27,595 nt of DNA, from assembly GCA_964459305.1 (NCBI GenBank), contig CAYWNA010000177.1, forward strand, positions 1 to 27,595, given 5' to 3'. This document shows positions 1 to 6,530 of this stretch, in pieces. This DNA is from CAYWNA01 sp964459305 (lineage in GTDB: Bacteria > Planctomycetota > Planctomycetia > Pirellulales > Pirellulaceae). The position numbers and the translations under genes are program-made. Numbering within the stretch: position 1 is the stretch's first letter; each line of letters begins with the position of its first letter. The notes under the pieces were generated by a model. That model was not told the origin of the DNA. It did not search any database and saw only the letters and a list, made by a program, of their open reading frames with translations.

Positions 1-205
1 ACGCCGTGCCACGTGGCTATGTGGTCGTCGATGGCATGCACCTTCGCAAGCACCCTGATCGCCGCGTGCAACAAGTGATGCAGAGGGTGCTCGGCCAGTT
101 CGCTTCCTGTCCGAGCGTGAGCATGCTGCTACGTTGGACGTGGGAGCAGAAAAGCGCGAGGCACGCCGGAGCAAGATCCGCGCGGAAATGTTGGCCCGCA
201 AGTAG
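1..205 (+). pseudogene. Remnant of a serine-recombinase gene, truncated by the window edge
   Basis: The frame running from nt 3 reads VPRGYVVVDG, then HPDRRVQQVMQRVLGQFA, then SVSMLLRW. This resembles the stretch of large serine recombinases (PPGYvv.dG...kdPDRrVQqai..vFdkF...gSvrqtLlWf) just after the catalytic resolvase domain. The similarity stops near nt 140. The adjacent frame then gives a charged, helical-looking tail ending at TAG 203-205 (residues AEKREARRSKIRAEMLARK), so a frameshift or deletion junction is likely. The open frame that continues to nt 476 has low-complexity Arg/Ser composition and runs through a repeat, so I do not consider it coding. The 5' end lies outside the window, so an intact upstream portion cannot be excluded. 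Family recognition is by eye. Confidence 0.4.
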
Positions 206-284
206 AGCAACTCCATGCCTGCATCGCCTACGGCTTCCGGGACGTAGGCGGGTTCTTTCGACCGCGATCCTACGAACCAATACT

Positions 285-395
285 CAGCAGTTCCGAATTT
301 GGCGATCAACAGGTAGCCGGACTCGCAAGAGTTCGGGCTTTTCCGCCAACCAGACCGAAGTCTTGCGACTTCGGCTACGAAATTCGGAACTACTG
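285..395. repeat. GTAG-headed REP/BIME-like inverted repeat, family 2 (GTAGCCGAAGTCGC type)
   Basis: The outer 16-nt ends at 285-300 and 380-395 are inverted copies with 15 of 16 matching (contains AGTTCCGAATTT). Inside, GTAG at 313 heads a hairpin (CCGGACTC, loop GCAA, GAGTTCGG). A mirror-image arm ends in CTAC at 378; read on the minus strand it is GTAG followed by CCGAAGTC, GCAA, GACTTCGG. A hairpin with a 5' GTAG, paired head to head with a second copy, is the architecture of REP/BIME elements used by RAYT transposases. A related copy lies at 12459-12536. Confidence 0.7.
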
Positions 396-437
396 ATACT
401 CCGTTTTTCACATCAGTCGTCTCCCGACTGTTCTAGC

Positions 438-466
438 TTGCCCCTCCATGGCGCGGGGTGTATAAC
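438..466 (+). promoter_or_regulatory. Candidate sigma-70 promoter for the kinase pair
   Basis: TTGCCC at 438-443 and TATAAC at 461-466 are separated by exactly 17 bases, close to the vegetative consensus. The predicted transcript start near 473 would leave an untranslated leader of about 140 nt before the AAGGAG ribosome site at 600-605 and the ATG at 613. This is a pattern match only, but it is the best-formed promoter I see in the window and lies where one is needed, just after the 285-395 repeat. Confidence 0.4.
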
Positions 467-612
467 ATTCTTCTGAGATTCCCTGATGTTTTGTCTTGAG
501 GCTCCAACGGACCAACAGAACGCATCGAACCTCACGGCTCGTGCCTTACCGTTTGCACCCAGCCACGCATCCAATTAGCGAAGATGCGATTCTGCAATCA
601 AGGAGCTGCTTC

Positions 613-3600
613 ATGAGCGACGAACGGAAACCGAAACAGATGGATGACGAAGCTGGAATTGAGCCGCTGGAGAGCGTTAGTGAGGCAACGACGCGGGTGC
701 ATGATGAGGCGGAGACGCTGCCGCCGGTTTCGCGGGGAGCCGAAACGGGGGCGGTGGAGGCGATGCCGGAACGGTTTGGACGTTACCGGATCGTAAAGGA
801 GTTGGGGCGCGGCGCCATGGGGGCGGTCTACCTGGCCGAGGATACCGAACTCCGTCGGCAAGTGGCGGTGAAGATCCCCAAGTTCGCGCAGCAAGAGCAA
901 TCAGAATTGCTGGAACGCTTCTACCGCGAAGCGCGTTCCGCCGCCACGCTGAACCACACCAACATCTGCCAGGTGCATGATATCGGCGAACACGAAGGTA
1001 CCCGCTACATCACCATGGCTTACGTCAGTGGACCGCCGCTATCGAAGCTGGTCGGCACGCCGAAACTTCGTTCCGAACGCATCATCGCAAAGCTGGTCCG
1101 CAAGATCGCTGTTGGTCTGGCCGCGGCACACAGCAAAGGGATCCTTCATCGAGATCTGAAGCCCAGCAACATTCTACTGGATGAACGCAACGAGCCGGTG
1201 ATCACGGACTTTGGCCTAGCGCGACAGGTGGAACAAGACGCGGACAGTCGTCTGACGCAGGACGGGACATTGCTTGGCACACCGGCGTACATGTCGCCCG
1301 AACAAGTCAGCGGCGACCCCGATCGGATGGGCCCGGCCAGTGACGTTTACAGCCTGGGCGTGATCCTCTACGAGCTGTTGACGGGCAAACTGCCCTACAA
1401 AGGCCGGATCATGGCCGTGATCGGCCAGATCATCGAAGGCAAGCCCAAGCCTCCGCCCGAGTTGCGTTCCGACCTGGACAAGCGCATGGAAGCGATTTGC
1501 CTAAAGATGATGGCCCGCTCGGTGGAGAACCGGTATTCGTCCGCCGCCGAGGCCGCTACGGCATTGAGCCATTACCTGGAACAAACCTCAACTCAATCGC
1601 AAACGATCTCGCCGCAGGCCGGCGGTGCGCAAGCCAAGCTGGCAGAACACAAACAGCATACGATCGAGCTGTTGAAGCAAGGTAAGTTCAACGAAGCGGC
1701 GGAGCGTTTGCAGAAGCTTGCGGGCGTCGGAGGCGCTGGTGCTGAGCCATACTCTCAATGGGCGACGGCGGAATTGGCTCGGCTCAAAACGATGCCAAAG
1801 GAAGCGTTCGAAAAAGGTGCGGGGCTGGTGGCCGAGACGATTAGGTTGCTTGCCCAGCAGGACTACGCGCGGGTGATCGAGCTGTTGAAGGGCGTACCTC
1901 AGGAGTATCGTTCGGCAGAAGCGGCGCAGTTGTTGAAGCAGGCGCAAGAGTTGAAGGCAGAAGCGGACCAGTTGAACGAGCGCGTGAAAGAAGCCGTGCG
2001 CGACGGGCAGTACGATGGTTTGCGGGAAAACGTATTGGATCGTCTCTTGGAGCTGGAACCGGGCAACCTGATGGCGCGGGACATTTACGAGCACCTGGGC
2101 ACGTACGGCCCTGGCGAAAAACTGCGTTTTGCCAAGGACGGCATGCTGCTTCCCGCTCGTGGCAAATACTGGTGGCTGGACCACTTGGCCCGATTGATAT
2201 CCCAGCGTGCAACGCAACGCCGTGTGCAACATGCGAAGGCAGGCGGCCGACGGAAGGGCGAACCGGCACGGGCGGACGAAGCCCGTTCCGAGGTGCCGGT
2301 CGTTCCCATCGCCATTGGTTTGGGCATCCTGGGCGTCGTGGCATTGCTGCTGTTAGCCGTCGTGTTGATTCTCCGGACGCCGAAGGGAACGATTGTCATT
2401 GAGATTGGCGTGCCGAATGCCGTGGTATCGGTGGATGACGGCAAGCTGCAGTTTACCACCACCGAAGACGATCAATCCATCGAAATCGAACTGAAGAAAG
2501 GCGAGCACACCATCACCGTCACCAAGGACGGATACGAGCCGTTCACACGCCAGTTGCGCGTCAGGAAGGGCCAGACGGAAACGATACAAATCGACTTGGC
2601 TTCAGCGTCGATCCAAGAGACCGGGGAGATGGCGTCGGGCGGCACCGTTGCTGGTTCGGGAACGAGATCATCATCGACTAGACCGCCGGTCACGGCAAAG
2701 CCTATCCTTGCCAAAACGCCAGTGAAAATCACAGAGGCATCTCCTTTGGAAACAGGCTTCGTCAGCCTGTTCGATGGCAAGACTTTGAGCGGATGGCACA
2801 CGAATGGCGTTGGACGCTGGACCGTCGAAAACGGTGCCATCGTGGGACGACTACCAAAGGCGAAGAAGACGTTCGGGCACCTTGTCTTCGACGCGGAGTA
2901 TGGTGATTTCATACTCAACCTGAAGTTCAAGCTCAAAGGGGACAGCGGCGTCTATGTGCGAGGCCAAGAAGCGGCACCGGACGGTATGGTCGGGCTGCAA
3001 GCCAATCTCGTCACTCCCAATACCATTGGCTCGATCGTCGATGTGCTGGAACATCCGATAAGTTCTGGTCAGCGCGTCGCCAATCCGGTCGACCGTGTCA
3101 AGGAGTACTTTCGCGAAGACGGCTGGAACGATCTGCGGATCGAGGCGTTGGGCCAACAGATTTCGGTTTCGGTCAATGGAGTGAAGACGGCCGAATTGGT
3201 CAACTACGCGGGGCGTTCTGAAGGAAGGATTGCGCTGCAGATGTTCGGCTATCTGGACACGGAAGTGATGTTCAAAGACATTCGCATCCGACCGTTGACG
3301 AATCAGCAGGAGTCTCAACTCGAACCCGGTTTCGTCAGTCTTTTCGACGGCAAAACACTGAACGGTTGGCGCGGTGATCCAAGCGTATGGCGAGTGGAAA
3401 ATGGCGCCGTCGTGGGTGAGGCACCCACAGGCGTGCACACGTTCCTTTCGACAGAGAGGGCCTTCGGGAACTTTGTACTCAAGATGAAAGTCAAATGCGA
3501 CCAACACAACACAGGCATTAACGTGCGTAGCCAGAGGGGCGGGGGCTACGTGGTCTCAGGGCCCCAGGCGGATATCGCTGGCGGTGGACGTGGTCTGGAT

Positions 3601-4599
3601 TTGGGGCATATCGACGGGGAGGATTGGACGTTATGGCAAAAAGCTGATCGCAACGAGGCGAAGAAGCACTACAAGACGAATGAATGGAACGAGCACGTTG
3701 TCACCTGCGAAGGGGCAAAGATCAAAGTTAAGGTGAACGGTTATACCATCGTCGAGTACGTGGCGACGGACGGACGGTTGGCGCCGGAAGGCGTGATCGC
3801 GCTTCAATTGCTCGCCCGATCCGGCCCGGCGCAGGTTGCGGTCAAGGACATTCGAGTCAAGGAGTTATCCCGATCTTCCAGTCCAACTGTTTCCGAAACT
3901 GCCGATCGTAAACTGCTGTTTCTGACTCATTCGGCAGGTCATGAACATGGGGTGGTTCATCGCAGCAATCCGAGTGAGTTGTCTCACGCGGAACGAACCA
4001 TGGTGGACATCGGCACCGAGGCGGGGTTTGACGTTACATGCACCCAAGACTGCTCACTCGTTGCGGCAGACAACCTGGAAAAATATGATGCAGTGATGTT
4101 CTACACGATCGGCACACTGCCGATTCCCGGACCTCAGGATCTGTTGGACTACGTGAAGGCCGGCGGGGGGTTTGTCGGCTGCCATTGTGCAACGATGACA
4201 TTTCGCGACTGGGTGGAAAACGGCAAGAAACCGTACCTTGACATGGTGGGCGCTGAATTCGATGCGCACGGGCCCAAGCAGGAGGCACGCATCATCGTTG
4301 CTGATCGTACGTTCCCAGCAGTCGCTCACATCACAGGCCAGGAGTTCCGGTTCAACGACGAATGGTATACCTATCGCGACATGTCCAAGGACATCCAGCC
4401 TGTGTTGATCCTGGACCCGACAGGGATGCAGGGAAAGGCGTACAAAGGACGAGAAGAATTCCCCGTTGCTTGGCGTCGCAACTTCGGACAAGGCCGTGTT
4501 TTCTACACGGGCATGGGTCACGACGAAGAAGTCTGGGGCAATCAGCTATTCCAGAAGCATCTGGTTGCCGGGATCAAGTGGGCCATGGGAGACGACTGA
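613..4599 (+). CDS. Receptor-like Ser/Thr protein kinase fused to PEGA, two DUF1080 domains and ThuA
   Basis: Predicted membrane protein of 1328 aa. The start at 613 is chosen because AAGGAG (600-605) lies 7 nt upstream; the frame stays open 39 codons further up but looks non-coding. A Hanks-type kinase domain (about 55-320) carries the glycine loop GRGAMGAV (65-72), VAVK with Lys87, HRDLKPSN (179-186) and DFG (199-201), so it should be active. A helical TPR-like stretch follows (about 345-545). One membrane helix (about 563-590) comes next, then a PEGA domain (about 588-660). Two DUF1080 (3-keto-disaccharide hydrolase) modules each begin FVSLFDGKTL (about 716-895 and 907-1086). A ThuA domain begins RKLLFLTHSAGHEHG (about 1099-1328). 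Kinase inside and carbohydrate-related domains outside suggest a sugar-sensing receptor, which is inference. The next gene starts 45 nt later, probably in the same transcript. Confidence 0.9.
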   Translation: MSDERKPKQMDDEAGIEPLESVSEATTRVHDEAETLPPVSRGAETGAVEAMPERFGRYRIVKELGRGAMGAVYLAEDTELRRQVAVKIPKFAQQEQSELLERFYREARSAATLNHTNICQVHDIGEHEGTRYITMAYVSGPPLSKLVGTPKLRSERIIAKLVRKIAVGLAAAHSKGILHRDLKPSNILLDERNEPVITDFGLARQVEQDADSRLTQDGTLLGTPAYMSPEQVSGDPDRMGPASDVYSLGVILYELLTGKLPYKGRIMAVIGQIIEGKPKPPPELRSDLDKRMEAICLKMMARSVENRYSSAAEAATALSHYLEQTSTQSQTISPQAGGAQAKLAEHKQHTIELLKQGKFNEAAERLQKLAGVGGAGAEPYSQWATAELARLKTMPKEAFEKGAGLVAETIRLLAQQDYARVIELLKGVPQEYRSAEAAQLLKQAQELKAEADQLNERVKEAVRDGQYDGLRENVLDRLLELEPGNLMARDIYEHLGTYGPGEKLRFAKDGMLLPARGKYWWLDHLARLISQRATQRRVQHAKAGGRRKGEPARADEARSEVPVVPIAIGLGILGVVALLLLAVVLILRTPKGTIVIEIGVPNAVVSVDDGKLQFTTTEDDQSIEIELKKGEHTITVTKDGYEPFTRQLRVRKGQTETIQIDLASASIQETGEMASGGTVAGSGTRSSSTRPPVTAKPILAKTPVKITEASPLETGFVSLFDGKTLSGWHTNGVGRWTVENGAIVGRLPKAKKTFGHLVFDAEYGDFILNLKFKLKGDSGVYVRGQEAAPDGMVGLQANLVTPNTIGSIVDVLEHPISSGQRVANPVDRVKEYFREDGWNDLRIEALGQQISVSVNGVKTAELVNYAGRSEGRIALQMFGYLDTEVMFKDIRIRPLTNQQESQLEPGFVSLFDGKTLNGWRGDPSVWRVENGAVVGEAPTGVHTFLSTERAFGNFVLKMKVKCDQHNTGINVRSQRGGGYVVSGPQADIAGGGRGLDLGHIDGEDWTLWQKADRNEAKKHYKTNEWNEHVVTCEGAKIKVKVNGYTIVEYVATDGRLAPEGVIALQLLARSGPAQVAVKDIRVKELSRSSSPTVSETADRKLLFLTHSAGHEHGVVHRSNPSELSHAERTMVDIGTEAGFDVTCTQDCSLVAADNLEKYDAVMFYTIGTLPIPGPQDLLDYVKAGGGFVGCHCATMTFRDWVENGKKPYLDMVGAEFDAHGPKQEARIIVADRTFPAVAHITGQEFRFNDEWYTYRDMSKDIQPVLILDPTGMQGKAYKGREEFPVAWRRNFGQGRVFYTGMGHDEEVWGNQLFQKHLVAGIKWAMGDD

Positions 4600-4644
4600 A
4601 AGTCTCCCGAAGAGGATTCTCCGCCATTGTAGGATAGTTGCATC

Positions 4645-6138
4645 ATGCCCTTTCAACTTCAAGTGATCCGCGGTGTCAAGAGTGGCGATATCCATACACT
4701 CGACGAGTCTCGACCCACAAGCGTCGGGCGGTCGATTGACTGCACGGTCCACCTGGACGATCCGTCCGCTTCGCGTCACCATTGCCAAATCGTGATTGAC
4801 GGCGGCCGCGCGATGATCGAAGACGTGGGCAGTAGTTGGGGGACGGCTGTCAACGGAGAATCTGTTACGCAGGGCGAACTGAAGTCAGGCGATGTTATCA
4901 CCGTCGGCGAAACGGAACTGCGGTTTGAGACAGTAAGCTCGCCGGATGCTGTCACGATGGTCAAACCACCACGGCTGGTTGCGAAGGAAGAAAAGCCAAA
5001 GGCAGCAGGGCAAGAGGTTCCCATCCCCGGGCCTAAAGGTCAGGCCGAGCCGCAGGAAATCCCCATCCCCGGGCCCGGTCATCAACCATCGTCTAAGGAG
5101 GTCCCCATCTCCCCGCCCGGTCGTCCGCCAGCGCCGCCGAAGATTCCTATCCCGCCGACTGACCGTCCCGCGGCGCCGAAGAGAGTCCCCATGCCGGAAC
5201 TCGGTCGTCAGCCAGTGCCGGTGGAAGCTGGCATGTCGAAGCCTGATCGCCAGCCGGCGCCGGCCGATCTGACCGACCTGGTGGGTAGCCGGGTCCTGGG
5301 CTACGACATTCAGGCAGTCGTTGCGCGTGCCCGGACCGGAATTGTCTACCGCGCCCATGAGAGCGCGAAGAACAGAGACGTGGCGTTCAAGGTGTTCTAT
5401 CCCACCATGTTCAAGGACCTGACGGCCAAGCAGCGTTTCACGCGTGCCGTCAATACCATGCTTCCCATCCAGCACGAGAATCTGGTCCGACTGTACGCGG
5501 CCGGACGCATCGAAGACTCGTGCTATACGGCCAGTGAATTCGTCGATGGTGAAAGCGCCGCCCAGATGATCGAACGTATCGGGATCAGCGGCATGCTTCC
5601 GTGGGAACATACGTTGCGAATTGCCGCATACGTCGCGCGGGCTCTCCAAGTCGCCGAAGAGCACAACATCGTCCACCGCAACGTGACGCCCCGAAATATC
5701 TTGATCCGCAACAGCGACCGTGTGGCCAAGCTGGGCGACTTGATCTTCGCAAAGGCAGTCGAAGGCCTAAATGCCATCCAAGTCACGAATCCAGGCGAAT
5801 TGGTCGGCGATTTGTCCTACATGCCGCCGGAACAAACCGGCGCCGGTGGCCCGGTCGACTGCCGGTCGGACATTTACTGCCTTGGCGCCACACTGTACGC
5901 CCTGCTGACGGGACGACCGCCGCTGGAAGGCCGGAATCCGGCCGACACCATCATGAAGATTCGAACGCAGCAGCCAGACGAGCCCACGAAATACCATCTG
6001 TCGATTCCGCCGCTGTTCGAAGACGTGATCCTGCACATGCTGGCCAAACGCCCCGACGATCGCTACCAAACCGCGGCCGACTTGTTGACTGATCTCGAAC
6101 GCGCGGCAAAGTATCAAGGGACTAGTCTGCCGTCGTGA
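4645..6138 (+). CDS. FHA-domain protein with a C-terminal pseudokinase domain
   Basis: Predicted cytoplasmic protein of 497 aa. An N-terminal FHA domain (1-96) shows the phosphothreonine-binding signature: GR at 28-29, SRHH at 43-46, and NG at 70-71. A Pro-rich linker (about 125-215) is built of imprecise 19-20-residue repeats of the form VPIPxPGxQPxP. A kinase-fold domain follows (about 212-490). It keeps the VAFK lysine (249), but the glycine loop is lost (VVARARTGIVY), the catalytic loop reads HRNVTPRN (344-351, Asn346 instead of Asp, Thr instead of Lys), and DFG reads DLI (Asp365). Phosphotransfer is therefore doubtful. It lies 45 nt after the receptor kinase. The likely role, by inference, is a phospho-threonine-reading scaffold or substrate of that kinase. 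No strong ribosome site is visible. Confidence 0.85.
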   Translation: MPFQLQVIRGVKSGDIHTLDESRPTSVGRSIDCTVHLDDPSASRHHCQIVIDGGRAMIEDVGSSWGTAVNGESVTQGELKSGDVITVGETELRFETVSSPDAVTMVKPPRLVAKEEKPKAAGQEVPIPGPKGQAEPQEIPIPGPGHQPSSKEVPISPPGRPPAPPKIPIPPTDRPAAPKRVPMPELGRQPVPVEAGMSKPDRQPAPADLTDLVGSRVLGYDIQAVVARARTGIVYRAHESAKNRDVAFKVFYPTMFKDLTAKQRFTRAVNTMLPIQHENLVRLYAAGRIEDSCYTASEFVDGESAAQMIERIGISGMLPWEHTLRIAAYVARALQVAEEHNIVHRNVTPRNILIRNSDRVAKLGDLIFAKAVEGLNAIQVTNPGELVGDLSYMPPEQTGAGGPVDCRSDIYCLGATLYALLTGRPPLEGRNPADTIMKIRTQQPDEPTKYHLSIPPLFEDVILHMLAKRPDDRYQTAADLLTDLERAAKYQGTSLPS

Positions 6139-6148
6139 CAGCAAGGGC

Positions 6149-6192
6149 TCAACGTCACGGGGCCCAGTAGGCCAGACGGGCGCAACGGCCAG
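6149..6192 (-). repeat. 44-bp duplicate of the 3' end of the GH106-like gene
   Basis: This stretch matches 6541-6584 at 41 of 44 positions in the same orientation. On the minus strand it encodes WPLRPSGLLGPVTL, the C-terminal residues of the adjacent glycosidase, but then runs on without that gene's ending. It is either a scar of a second deleted paralogue or a local duplication. The two copies bracket the inverted-repeat element at 6210-6530. Confidence 0.75.
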
Positions 6193-6209
6193 AGACGTGA
6201 GATTCAAAC

Positions 6210-6530
6210 GTAGGGTGGGTCAGAGCGAACCAAGGGTTTGTTCAGTGAATTGCCTCCAGCCTTCTGCGGTGGCCATGACCATGATGTCGGCATGAAGCGA
6301 GCGGCGACCCACCGGAATGTGTTCTCCACAGCCATCACGCCTGCATCGCGCCGGAAGATTCGACCATCGCAGATTTCCGCTTGCGATTTGGCACGACGGG
6401 ACGTCTGTGGTTGGTCAGCGTTTTCCGGTGGGCAGCCGCTGGCCCCTTAGCCATTCGACGTGAGTGCAACGTGGTGAATCGTTTACCGATACTCGACCGA
6501 TCGGGCCTGGTCCGCTCTTGCCCACCCTAC
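6210..6530. repeat. Family 1 REP/BIME-like element, copy A (321 bp)
   Basis: The ends are GTAGGGTGGG at 6210 and CCCACCCTAC ending at 6530. The inverted similarity extends to about 23 nt (GTAGGGTGGGTCAGAGCGAACC against GTAGGGTGGGCAAGAGCGGACC). Internal CCCACCGGAA (6308-6317) and TTCCGGTGGG (6423-6432) form the inner inverted repeat, so the element is two head-to-head GTAG hairpins. No open frame in it looks coding. Its right end overlaps the stop codon of the minus-strand glycosidase. It fills the gap between the pseudokinase gene and the glycosidase. Confidence 0.8.

Noticed and set aside
205..476. Continuation of the recombinase frame to nt 476
   Set aside because: The translated sequence is low-complexity and crosses the palindromic element at 285-395, so it is unlikely to be protein.
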